A stretch of 64,000 nt of DNA from CAG-826 sp964654155. GTDB taxonomy: Bacteria; Bacillota_I; Bacilli_A; RFN20; CAG-826. Shown in pieces: positions 42,948 to 51,251 of the stretch (the first letter of the stretch is position 1; each line of letters starts with the position of its first letter). Where the stretch lies: assembly GCA_964654155.1 (NCBI GenBank), contig CAZZGL010000002.1, positions 38,329 to 102,328 on the forward strand. Direction: 5' to 3'. The translations under genes were made by a program, and so were the position numbers. The notes under the pieces were generated by a model. That model made no database searches and was not told the origin of the DNA. It worked only from the letters and a program-made list of their open reading frames with translations.

Positions 42948-44153
42948 ATGAATATTTTTTATAAAGCTTATTGCCGTCTTTATCAACTATGTTTTAAAAT
43001 CGCATTGCCATTTCTTCCATATCGAAAACCAATTATTTTAGATTCTGAAGATGCAATTATTAGTGTTTTAAAAGAAAAAAACATTAATTCTGTACTAATT
43101 GCTACAGGAAAAGGAATAATAAATGCCGGTTTATTAAATCCATTAATTACTATTTTAGATAATAGTAATATAAAACATGTTATTTATGATGGAACTGTAC
43201 CTAATCCTACAATTACAAATATTGAAGATGCTAGAAAAATCTATATCGATAACAAATTATGCGGAATCATTGCAATTGGTGGTGGTTCTGTACTGGATTT
43301 AGCCAAAATAGTTGGAGCGAGAGTTGCAAGACCAAATAAAAATGTTAGCCAAATGAAAGGTTTGCTTAAAATAAGAAAGAAAACACCTTTATTAGTAGCA
43401 ATCCCTACAACAAGTGGAACTGGTAGCGAAGTAACAATTGCGGCGGTAATTACAGATGATAAAACTCATCATAAATATCCTATTAACGATTTTTGTTTAA
43501 TTCCCGAATATGCTGTATTGGATTATAGAAACACTTTAGGCTTACCACCTTTTATTACCGCTACAACAGGCATGGATGCTTTAACGCATGCTGTTGAAGC
43601 TTATATTAGTAATACTAGAACTAAAGAAACCAAAAAAATGTCTCTTGTTGCCACAAAATTAATCGTTGAAAATATAAAAGTTTGTTATCATACACCAGAT
43701 AATAAAGAAGCAAGAAGAAATATGCTCTATGCATCACATTACGCCGGAATTGCCTTTACTAAGGCTTATGTAGGATATGTACATGCAATTGCTCACGCTT
43801 TAGGTGGTAAATATAATATTGCTCATGGCTTAGCTAATGCAATTATTTTACCAATTATGCTAGAAGAATACGGTTCTTCTATCTATAAAAAAATCAAATC
43901 TCTAGCGGTTTATTCAGGATTAGCAAATAAAGAAGATAGTCCTAAAATTGCAACAAAAAAATTTATAAATTGGATATATAAAACAAACAAAGAAATGAAT
44001 ATTCCAATCTGTATTGAAAACATTGACGAAAAAGATATCGATGAAATTGCTTCATTTGCAATAAAGGAAGCTAATCCCTTATACCCTGTTCCAAAACTAA
44101 TGACTAAAAAAGATATAAAAAAAGTTATATATATTATCAAAAATAAAGAATAA
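42948..44153 (+). CDS. Iron-containing alcohol dehydrogenase
   Basis: A 401-residue group III (iron-dependent) NAD(P)-alcohol dehydrogenase. It has the nucleotide-binding IIAIGGGSVLDLAKIVGA near residue 105, IPTTSGTGSEVTIAAVI near 150, DALTHAVEAYIS near 205 with an iron-binding His, and HAIAHALGGKYNIAHGLANA near 280 with the other two. The ATG at 42948 follows AAAGGAGG; an upstream in-frame ATG at 42891 has no site. Substrate cannot be told; in fermenters such enzymes make or use ethanol, butanol or propanediol-type alcohols. It is the only plus-strand gene in the lipoprotein island and has its own terminator. Confidence 0.9.
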   Translation: MNIFYKAYCRLYQLCFKIALPFLPYRKPIILDSEDAIISVLKEKNINSVLIATGKGIINAGLLNPLITILDNSNIKHVIYDGTVPNPTITNIEDARKIYIDNKLCGIIAIGGGSVLDLAKIVGARVARPNKNVSQMKGLLKIRKKTPLLVAIPTTSGTGSEVTIAAVITDDKTHHKYPINDFCLIPEYAVLDYRNTLGLPPFITATTGMDALTHAVEAYISNTRTKETKKMSLVATKLIVENIKVCYHTPDNKEARRNMLYASHYAGIAFTKAYVGYVHAIAHALGGKYNIAHGLANAIILPIMLEEYGSSIYKKIKSLAVYSGLANKEDSPKIATKKFINWIYKTNKEMNIPICIENIDEKDIDEIASFAIKEANPLYPVPKLMTKKDIKKVIYIIKNKE

Positions 44154-44156
44154 AGA

Positions 44157-44206
44157 AAAAACTATTGAATTCCTAAATTTACAGGGTTTTCAATAGTTTT
44201 ATTTTT
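44157..44206. terminator. Bidirectional terminator between the dehydrogenase and the LRR gene
   Basis: AAAACTATTGAA pairs with TTCAATAGTTTT over a loop of about 20 bases. A T run follows on the plus strand and an A/T run on the other side, so it can serve both convergent genes. Confidence 0.75.
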
Positions 44207-45719
44207 AGTCAATTTTTATTGTTTTATCAGTACAAATAACTTCCGTAATGGAACTAGAATCATTCCAAGGAACATCTATTTGAGAATACGTTCCATCATC
44301 GTTTAATTGATAATATTTTTCAGTTTTTGTAATTTGTGCCCAATCAAGAACTGTACCTAAATACTTAACAGATTTAAGTCTAGTTGATTCTCTAAAGCAA
44401 TACGCTCCAATCGTGGTCACACTCTTTGGAATAGTAAGATCATCTAATCGTTTAAGACTTGAAAAAGCTTCTTTATCAATTTTAGTTACTGTATTTGGAA
44501 TTTCATAACTAAAATTTGGATGATTGCCTGGGAAGGCAATAAGACGAGTCATATCATAAGAAAATAAAATATTATCATCAACTTTAAAATATTTATTATC
44601 CTCTCCAAGTGTAATGGTCTTTAATTCTTTTGCATGGGCGACTACAGAAGCACCTATTTCTTTAATAGTTGATGGAAATGAGATACTTTGCAAATATCCA
44701 CAAGCCCAGAATACTCCTTCTCCTAATTTTTCAACACCCTCAGGAATAACAACATTTTTCACATAGTTTCTAATAAATGCTTCATCGCCAATTTCTCTTA
44801 AAGAAGTTGGAAGGGTTAGATTAACAATGCCACAGTTTGCAAAACCACAACCCTCAATTATTTCTACGCCTTCTTCAATAGTAACAGTGGATAAAACTCT
44901 ACATTCATTAAAAGCGTAAGATTCAATTGTTTTAACATTTCCCGGTATAACGATGTTTTTTAAACTACTACTGTTATTAACAAAATAATATGGTAAACTC
45001 GTAATTCCTTTTCCAATAACAATCTTGCTAGCTTCTGAATAAGAGAAAACTTCATTTCCTAATCTTGTAACTGTATCAGGAATAATAATTTCACTTAATT
45101 TTGAAGTGTTTTCAAAAGCATTATCTTCAATTGCTTCTAATCCATCGTTCAATATTACTTTTTTAACAATTGATTTTTTAAATGCTGAAGCTCCTACTGT
45201 TTTAATAGTGGTTGGTAAAGTAACTTCCTCAATATTTTTAGGAACAAATATTATTTCTGTTAAATTTTTATCATAAACAACACCATCAATTGAACAATAA
45301 GATTCATTATTGCTATCAATTTCAATTGCGGATAAATTAAACGATTCATTAAAAGATAATGGCGAACAATAAATTATATTTTCAGAAATAACAATTCTTT
45401 CAATACCACTTGTTTTTCCAGAGAATGCATGATCACTAATATGAGTGACTTTAATTCCGTTATATTCACTAGGAACAACTACTGTAGATGGTTTGAAAGT
45501 ATTATAACTAACAACGCTATATGTTCCTTCATCATTTAATTCAAATACAAAATCATTAATATCAGTCTTTTGTTCAGTAGTTGGCGTTTGAGAAGTAGTT
45601 AGCTTAGGTAATGATGTAGTTGGATTTGAAGGAGCAGTTGTCGTATAAACTGGATCACTAGTACATCCCATCAAAAGTAAAATCGCACCGAAAGAAACTA
45701 ATAATTTTCTTTTAGCCAT
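44205..45719 (-). CDS. BspA-type leucine-rich-repeat lipoprotein
   Basis: A 504-residue lipoprotein (LLMGC, Cys near residue 19) with a Thr/Pro-rich linker (TTTAPSNPTTSLPKLTTS) and then a run of about 13 BspA-type (LRR_5) repeats of 22-24 residues, each of the form 'ITxIxxxAFxxxxxLxxIxIPxxV', for example EDNAFENTSKLSEIIIPDTV and GDEAFIRNYVKNVVIPEGV. BspA-like proteins of oral and gut bacteria and trichomonads bind fibronectin and other host or bacterial surfaces. There is no other catalytic domain. It is the last gene of a four-gene lipoprotein operon beginning at 48516. Confidence 0.88.
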   Translation of the reverse strand: MAKRKLLVSFGAILLLMGCTSDPVYTTTAPSNPTTSLPKLTTSQTPTTEQKTDINDFVFELNDEGTYSVVSYNTFKPSTVVVPSEYNGIKVTHISDHAFSGKTSGIERIVISENIIYCSPLSFNESFNLSAIEIDSNNESYCSIDGVVYDKNLTEIIFVPKNIEEVTLPTTIKTVGASAFKKSIVKKVILNDGLEAIEDNAFENTSKLSEIIIPDTVTRLGNEVFSYSEASKIVIGKGITSLPYYFVNNSSSLKNIVIPGNVKTIESYAFNECRVLSTVTIEEGVEIIEGCGFANCGIVNLTLPTSLREIGDEAFIRNYVKNVVIPEGVEKLGEGVFWACGYLQSISFPSTIKEIGASVVAHAKELKTITLGEDNKYFKVDDNILFSYDMTRLIAFPGNHPNFSYEIPNTVTKIDKEAFSSLKRLDDLTIPKSVTTIGAYCFRESTRLKSVKYLGTVLDWAQITKTEKYYQLNDDGTYSQIDVPWNDSSSITEVICTDKTIKID

Positions 45720-45732
45720 TCAGTATCACCTC

Positions 45733-47118
45733 TTATAAAGTGATACCAAATGGTAAAGTGGTTGTTCCAATATTTGAAAATTCTAAAGTATAATTACCGG
45801 CATAAACATCCCAGCCATTATTGTAACTATAAACAATATAAATAGTTTTTAAATTATTATTATCATCTAAAGTAATATCGAATTGACTTGTATAACCATT
45901 TAATTCTGTTGTAGATGAAATTGGTGGTACAAAGCATTCAGAAGCAATATATGGTAATAATTCACTAGTAGCGCTATAGACTTTAGTGTCTTCATTATAA
46001 TCGAATACTTCTGGAGCAACATCACTAATTATTGGACGGAAATAATCAACAGAAGCACCGATTACTTGGGAGAATCCGTTGCTAATTGCTGCCGCAGCAG
46101 TCCATTTATCATTCACATCATCATATCCCCATGGAGTAACAGTTCTTGTGGTTTCATCCACTCTTAAAATCATATCATTGCTTTGGCTTGGTTCATCTGG
46201 TGCAGTTAAATCATCTTGAGTACTGGATCTAACTTGCCAATAAATATCACTATCAGCAAAATAGAAAGTATGAACAATAGTTGTGGTATCTGTTCCATAA
46301 TCATTAGAATCCCATTTAACTTTTAAAGTATAGTTGTTTTCAATATTCTCAAAAGCGGTTTTTAATGGAGCATGATAACTCTTAGTTTTTCTTAATTCAG
46401 GAACTGCAATTTTAGCGGAACCAACATCGGAGAATCTAATTCTTACCTCTGTTTCAAGTTCATAATATTGATTTTGTTGTCCAACGGTTGCGTAATCTTG
46501 AATTACAACTGGTTCAATTTTAGCGGACTTTAAGGTTCCGTTTTCAATGGTAAATTCTGCTTTTTCACATGTTTCATAGAAAACATTGTCTATTTGACCA
46601 AAAAGCATATAAGAAAGCCAAAATGCTTTTGATTTATCTAACTCATATACATTTCCTGATTTTTTAGTAAAATCACTCGCTGAAATATGGGTAAATGGAT
46701 TGTCAAAATAATAAGAATAGTTAATGCTATTTCCTAATGAATCAACCGCTGCAACTGCTTCTAATTTATTTTTATAACCTAATTCATAGAAATAAGCACA
46801 GCCATCGTTTCCTTTGATGAAGGTATCATCTAGTTTTGTAACTTCTGAACCATTTGAAACATAAGTGACTTTTTGACTAACGCCAACAATGTCAGAATTT
46901 TGATAATTATAAGAAATAGTATAAATATTTTCACTGCTTTCTCCAGTTCTTTCACCTTCAGAAGCAGTTAACCAATATGCTGTTTGAGAAATAGTTCCTT
47001 CAACAACAAATCCTTTGCAAAGATCCTTAACAATTGAATTAAGTTCATCGCCTCCACAACTTGTAAGTGGAATTATTGCTGCGGCGCTTAAAACCGCACA
47101 TAAAATTTTCTTGTTCAT
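45733..47118 (-). CDS. Lipoprotein, distant member of the module family
   Basis: A 461-residue lipoprotein (LTSC, Cys near residue 21). Two halves can be seen: the first ends with RFSDVGSAKIAVPEL near 230, the second with LEFSNIGTTTLPFGITL at the C-terminus, both variants of the 'h-x-(D/N)-h-G-x-T-x-h-P' signature of the proteins at 35860-37833 and 47134-48516. The halves also share Tyr-rich segments (SENIYTISYNYQ; KVYSATSELLPY). I do not recognise a named domain. AAAGGAG precedes the ATG. It is co-transcribed with the neighbouring family member and the LRR protein. Confidence 0.58.
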   Translation of the reverse strand: MNKKILCAVLSAAAIIPLTSCGGDELNSIVKDLCKGFVVEGTISQTAYWLTASEGERTGESSENIYTISYNYQNSDIVGVSQKVTYVSNGSEVTKLDDTFIKGNDGCAYFYELGYKNKLEAVAAVDSLGNSINYSYYFDNPFTHISASDFTKKSGNVYELDKSKAFWLSYMLFGQIDNVFYETCEKAEFTIENGTLKSAKIEPVVIQDYATVGQQNQYYELETEVRIRFSDVGSAKIAVPELRKTKSYHAPLKTAFENIENNYTLKVKWDSNDYGTDTTTIVHTFYFADSDIYWQVRSSTQDDLTAPDEPSQSNDMILRVDETTRTVTPWGYDDVNDKWTAAAAISNGFSQVIGASVDYFRPIISDVAPEVFDYNEDTKVYSATSELLPYIASECFVPPISSTTELNGYTSQFDITLDDNNNLKTIYIVYSYNNGWDVYAGNYTLEFSNIGTTTLPFGITL

Positions 47119-47133
47119 TTTTTGTTCTCCTTT

Positions 47134-48516
47134 TTATTTAGTTAATGTTTCTAAGAAATTTTCAATATATGTTGCATAATCGCTATTAGATGCTTGACCA
47201 AAAGATGATATCGTTTTTGTTGTTTGTTTTCCTAATGGTTCTTTTGTTGTAACATCATAATAATCCGCAACCATCGTTATTGTTGAATATGGTTCCATAT
47301 TACCTTCACGTAAATTATAAGAAATGTATATCTTTCCAATATATTCTTTTTGCTTATCAATGGTATTATCAATGCAATCTTCATATTCTTCTAATAAAGT
47401 TGCATCACTGCAAGTATAGACTTCATCAGCAAATGTACAAATATCGAATATATTTGAAGGTATGACGTAATCTAAATCATAGATTGCTTTATAGTTTGTC
47501 TTTTTGCCTAATTTAACATTGCCTGTTGAAGAATCAACTGTATATTCATAAATTCCATCTTCTATTGTCTTATTACCGGAAATCGAAACGAATCCTTTTA
47601 CAATCTCGATTTCATTTATTTCATCCCAAACTGATATTTGAACATAATTAGATGTTACTATATAGTTGGTATTTTCATCAATTGAAACTGTGTAATCTTT
47701 ATTATCTAAAAGTGTTTTTAGTTTATCTTCATCCGAATCTAAAACTTCTTCACTAGGACCTTTTCCTTCTTTAAGATATTCTTCAATATAAGGAATTGTT
47801 GTAGTTCCAATATCTTTAACTTCTAAAGTATAAGTACCAAGATCTATTCCAAAGCAAGTAGCTTTATACTGAATTATTAATCCATCACCACTTAATCCTA
47901 ATCTTGCTTGTACTTCTTGATAACGAAGAGTATCTTGTATTCCAATTGCAGGAATAACATCAATTACTTTTTTATAATCAATATTATACATTCCTGGAAC
48001 TGCAGGTGATTCAGTAAGACCTTCTAAACTATTAATATCAAATAACTTAAATGAATAGGCTATTTTTTCCATTCTAACTGAAGAACTATTTTTATTAATT
48101 TCTGCGGTATAAATATCATGAAGATTATTTTTATCGTCATCTTTTAAATAATTAGATTTTAAAACCAAACTATCTTCTTCAATTTTAAACATAAAAATGC
48201 CAATCTCATTTTCAGCATACCCTCTTGTATCAATGTCATCAAAATATCCTGGCGCATTATAATAGGTAGCATTAGGTAAAATTCGACTTTTCCACTCACC
48301 ATCACTATCGTTGATAACCATTGTATAGTTTTGATTTGTTTGTAAATCAACAATTAAATCTTTTATTTTTTCTAAATTAGTTCTGGTGTCAACAACTGTT
48401 GATGTAGGTGGTTCTAAGGAAGGTTCTGTAGTTGAAGAAGCATTACCTTGACCTTCATTACAGCCCGCTAGAGCAACCATAAGAAGTAAAGATAAAAATA
48501 AAATTTTCTTTTTCAT
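47134..48516 (-). CDS. Lipoprotein with two copies of the unnamed module
   Basis: A 460-residue lipoprotein (LAGC, Cys near residue 19) with a Ser/Thr/Pro linker. Module 1 begins IKDLIVDLQTNQNYTMVI near 50 and ends EVKDIGTTTIPYIEEYLKEG near 240. Module 2 begins KLKTLLDNKDYTVSI near 262 and ends KTISSFGQASNSDYATYIENF. The order 'short helix - NYT strand - NATYYNAPGY or TSNYVQIS - GIFMFKI or GIYEYTV - signature' is the same in both. It starts a four-gene lipoprotein operon from a near-consensus promoter with a striking GC-rich leader element. Function unknown; a ligand-binding surface protein is my inference. Confidence 0.62.
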   Translation of the reverse strand: MKKKILFLSLLLMVALAGCNEGQGNASSTTEPSLEPPTSTVVDTRTNLEKIKDLIVDLQTNQNYTMVINDSDGEWKSRILPNATYYNAPGYFDDIDTRGYAENEIGIFMFKIEEDSLVLKSNYLKDDDKNNLHDIYTAEINKNSSSVRMEKIAYSFKLFDINSLEGLTESPAVPGMYNIDYKKVIDVIPAIGIQDTLRYQEVQARLGLSGDGLIIQYKATCFGIDLGTYTLEVKDIGTTTIPYIEEYLKEGKGPSEEVLDSDEDKLKTLLDNKDYTVSIDENTNYIVTSNYVQISVWDEINEIEIVKGFVSISGNKTIEDGIYEYTVDSSTGNVKLGKKTNYKAIYDLDYVIPSNIFDICTFADEVYTCSDATLLEEYEDCIDNTIDKQKEYIGKIYISYNLREGNMEPYSTITMVADYYDVTTKEPLGKQTTKTISSFGQASNSDYATYIENFLETLTK

Positions 48517-48545
48517 AAATTTTCTCCTTTCTTGTTTCTATATAT

Positions 48546-48580
48546 TATGTACACATGTGCGTAACGCACGCGCGTGTATG
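48546..48580 (-). promoter_or_regulatory. GC-rich alternating purine-pyrimidine element in the leader
   Basis: Thirty-five bases of strict purine-pyrimidine alternation with a single break at 48563/48564, containing the palindromes CACGCGCGTG (48567-48576) and GTGCG-TAA-CGCAC (48558-48570). In RNA from the promoter just upstream it would form a strong hairpin at the very 5' end. It may be an operator, a Z-DNA-prone site or an mRNA-stabilising stem. Confidence 0.55.
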
Positions 48581-48589
48581 AATATTTAA

Positions 48590-48618
48590 AAGATATATTT
48601 AAAACTTAAAATTGTCAA
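48590..48618 (-). promoter_or_regulatory. Near-consensus promoter of the four-gene lipoprotein operon
   Basis: On the minus strand TTGACA (48618-48613), a 17-base spacer and TATCTT (48595-48590). The expected transcript start, about 48583, lies just before the GC-rich element. Confidence 0.65.
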
Positions 48619-48651
48619 GTAAATTCTTTTCTTAAAAAACTACTAAACGCC

Positions 48652-48679
48652 AAAAAAGCTTTGCTAAAATCAGCAAAGC
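48652..48679 (-). terminator. Terminator of the CotH-like gene
   Basis: GCTTTGCT pairs with AGCAAAGC over a six-base loop; on the minus strand it is followed by TTTTTTGG. It lies about 40 bases after the CotH stop codon. Confidence 0.85.
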
Positions 48680-48717
48680 AATTAAGTTTTATTTAAATTA
48701 TCTAGTTTCTGTGATTA

Positions 48718-50403
48718 TTAATATTTTGATAAAGCTTCTTTAAAAAAATCTAAATATATTCTTGAACGATGATTAATAAAATCACGAGTGCTTCTAATAC
48801 TTTTCTCCCAATCTTTATAAAAACTATCTGGTTGTCCCCATCTAATTCCCGCTTCTTTTTTATAATCAACAACAGAATCGACCATTTCAACTAAAATCTC
48901 ATTTGCAATTTTTGAAGTTAAAACAGTTTCCATCAATTCTTCAGCACGAGCGTATAATCTATCTCTAAAATCCTCAACTTTTAATAACTTATTAAGCAAT
49001 GTGAATCGTGAATACGAAAAACTTTGTGTAGGTAATAAATAATTATTATAATCAGTAAATGCAAAATCAAGATCATGCAGACAGAATCTCCATTTTCCAT
49101 CTGTATATTCATTACCTTTTTCCTCGTCAATAGCGCGCCACATTTTCATATTATTATAATTACCAACCGAATCCCAGTTACCTGCATAATGGTTTGCAAT
49201 TATAAAATCAATAAAACTATCAATATCTATATACTTATCTAATAATTTTTCATACTGACTTGGTTTTGTTAAATCACAAGAATTAATATATTGATTAAAA
49301 TCTTCAAAACATTCTTTTCCTAATTCTTCATTGCCATCATCAAATGTTAAGACACCTTTATATTCATAAATAACTACATTATCTTTATCAACATTATAAT
49401 TGTTTTCAAAATAAACATCGCTATAATGCTCACGAATATAATAAATACCCCAATACTCTCCGTTTAAAAAGGCAATACATGGTCTACAAGCAGAAGTTGC
49501 GACATTTGTATCCGCGAACAAATTATGAATTAACGCATCATTAAATCCAGTCCAGCTTTCAAAGCAATTTCCTCCATTGTGGAGTCTGAATCTAGTTAAT
49601 CCTGTAAGAGGTTCATCTTTAAAGCCTCTTTTCGTTCTTCCATCAAAAATATCAACATTAATCGGTTTATTTTTATTTCCATTTTGATCTTTATTAAAAT
49701 TAAGATTAAGTGTTCTTTGAGGATAACCTTTTGAGTAATTACCTCCTAATTTAATTTTACTATTAACATAAAATGTTTCATTTAAAACCGGATCAAAATA
49801 TTCTAAATTAACTCTTTTAGAGGTATCATTTAAAATATCGTTATACATTCCTTTGCTTCCAAACCAATCTTTAAATGGCATTGATAAAGATACAATAGGT
49901 ATTGTCAAATATTTACTTTCCTTATCGATTATATATGTCAAGCTTCTATTTAAAATTTCTGTCTCATTAACTTCATCTTTAACAGAAATAGTAATTACAT
50001 TACATCTATCTAATGTTGGATATTTTTTCGGTACTTGAATGTTATTAATATAATTAGTGCTTGAAACTTTTTGATCTGTGGTATTAGCTAAAATACCATC
50101 AACATGAGTGGTCAACGGATAATCATCAATATCATTTGTCGGAAGAATATCTATTTCAATAGGATTAATAAAAGGGATATCAGGTTCAGTATAATCTAAT
50201 GAATAATAAACTGCATAATTTTCATTTTTTACTTTAACTTCAATATCTAGTGCCGAATCATAAATACCTGGCAAGTAATTTACATAAACATCTTCACACA
50301 ATTGATGAAATCCTTTAAATTCATCATTAATTTCTATGTTTGTTCCACTACATCCACTAAGCAATAATGCAATCGCAGAAATAAAAATATATTTTTTTTG
50401 CAT
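48718..50403 (-). CDS. CotH-kinase family lipoprotein
   Basis: A 561-residue lipoprotein (LSGC, Cys near residue 18). The CotH domain spans about residues 180-530: KLGGNYSKGYPQRTLNLNF near 215, FRLHNGGNCFESWTGFNDALI near 270, PCIAFLNGEYWGIYYIREHY near 305, the FIIANHYAGNWDSVGNYNNM stretch near 385 and the metal-binding CLHDLDFAF near 425. CotH is an atypical protein kinase of Bacillus spore coats, but homologues are widespread on the surface of non-sporulating bacteria. A beta-rich N-terminal part (about 40-175) resembles the FN3/chitobiase-like domains that often precede it. It has its own terminator and stands alone. Substrate unknown. Confidence 0.85.
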   Translation of the reverse strand: MQKKYIFISAIALLLSGCSGTNIEINDEFKGFHQLCEDVYVNYLPGIYDSALDIEVKVKNENYAVYYSLDYTEPDIPFINPIEIDILPTNDIDDYPLTTHVDGILANTTDQKVSSTNYINNIQVPKKYPTLDRCNVITISVKDEVNETEILNRSLTYIIDKESKYLTIPIVSLSMPFKDWFGSKGMYNDILNDTSKRVNLEYFDPVLNETFYVNSKIKLGGNYSKGYPQRTLNLNFNKDQNGNKNKPINVDIFDGRTKRGFKDEPLTGLTRFRLHNGGNCFESWTGFNDALIHNLFADTNVATSACRPCIAFLNGEYWGIYYIREHYSDVYFENNYNVDKDNVVIYEYKGVLTFDDGNEELGKECFEDFNQYINSCDLTKPSQYEKLLDKYIDIDSFIDFIIANHYAGNWDSVGNYNNMKMWRAIDEEKGNEYTDGKWRFCLHDLDFAFTDYNNYLLPTQSFSYSRFTLLNKLLKVEDFRDRLYARAEELMETVLTSKIANEILVEMVDSVVDYKKEAGIRWGQPDSFYKDWEKSIRSTRDFINHRSRIYLDFFKEALSKY

Positions 50404-50501
50404 TTTTTTGTTTCCTCATTACATTTAAATTATAAATAATATATTTATCCATTACTACAAACAAACAATAATAAAATTAATGTAAATTATAAATTAGCTT
50501 T

Positions 50502-51251
50502 TTATTTTAATTCAATAAAAACTTCTGTAGTTTTGCCTTTTGAAACAACAAATTTAGAATCTTTGCTCATAGTAAAAAAATCTTGGGCTCGTCTAACTTT
50601 ATATTTATTAAAATTAAATTGAGGAAACTTCTGATAGATTTTTTGCATTAATTTACTTAATAAATATTGTCCTGGATTATTTTCTAATACTTTAATAGCA
50701 AAATTTTCCACTTCTTCTTTTAAAAGATCTTTGTCTTTTTTCATAGACTCGGATTTAGAAACTTTCTTTCTCTTCTTTTTATCTTTTGTTTCCTTTTCAA
50801 TTGTCACTTCTTTATCAGATAATTCATCTAAATAGAAAAAACGATCGCAAGCCTTAACAAACGATGGGGCGGTCTTCTTTTCACCCGCGCCGATAACGAA
50901 TATATTAGATTCTTTTAATCTTTTAACAAGACCTGTATAATCGCTATCGCTAGACATAAGACAAAAAGCATCAACATTTTCCGAATATAAAATATCCATC
51001 GCGTCTATAATTAAACGCGAATCTGAGGCATTTTTCCCTTTTGTGTATCGATATTGTTGAACTGGTGTAATTGCGTAATCATTCGCTAATATTTTCCAGT
51101 TTTTTGAAGATGATAAAGTAAAATCTCCATACATTCTTAAATATGTGATTTTACCAAGAACATTAAGTTCTTCTTTTAATGCTTCTAAGTACTTGCTTGA
51201 TACATTTTCTGTATCAATTAATAATGCAATTGTATAGTTGTTATTTTCCAT
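50502..51251 (-). CDS. NYN-domain (LabA/DUF88) protein with OST-HTH domain
   Basis: A 249-residue protein. Residues 1-140 form an NYN/PIN-like domain: ALLIDTENVSSKYL near residue 10 and FCLMSSDSDYTGLVKRLKES near 95 carry the acidic residues of the metal-dependent RNase-like site, and SDSRLIIDAMDILYS near 75 supplies more. A Lys-rich linker follows, and residues about 175-245 match an OST-HTH/LOTUS domain (NNPGQYLLSKLMQKIYQKFPQF). Such proteins probably process or bind RNA. The ATG at 51251 was chosen because an AAGGAG site lies seven bases upstream. It overlaps the end of the ABC exporter operon by 11 bases. Confidence 0.82.
   Translation of the reverse strand: MENNNYTIALLIDTENVSSKYLEALKEELNVLGKITYLRMYGDFTLSSSKNWKILANDYAITPVQQYRYTKGKNASDSRLIIDAMDILYSENVDAFCLMSSDSDYTGLVKRLKESNIFVIGAGEKKTAPSFVKACDRFFYLDELSDKEVTIEKETKDKKKRKKVSKSESMKKDKDLLKEEVENFAIKVLENNPGQYLLSKLMQKIYQKFPQFNFNKYKVRRAQDFFTMSKDSKFVVSKGKTTEVFIELK

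Noticed and set aside
29300..50400. Open frames on the plus strand inside the lipoprotein genes, such as 31344-31838
   Set aside because: They mirror repetitive coding sequence on the other strand, have no ribosome binding site and no protein-like domain pattern.
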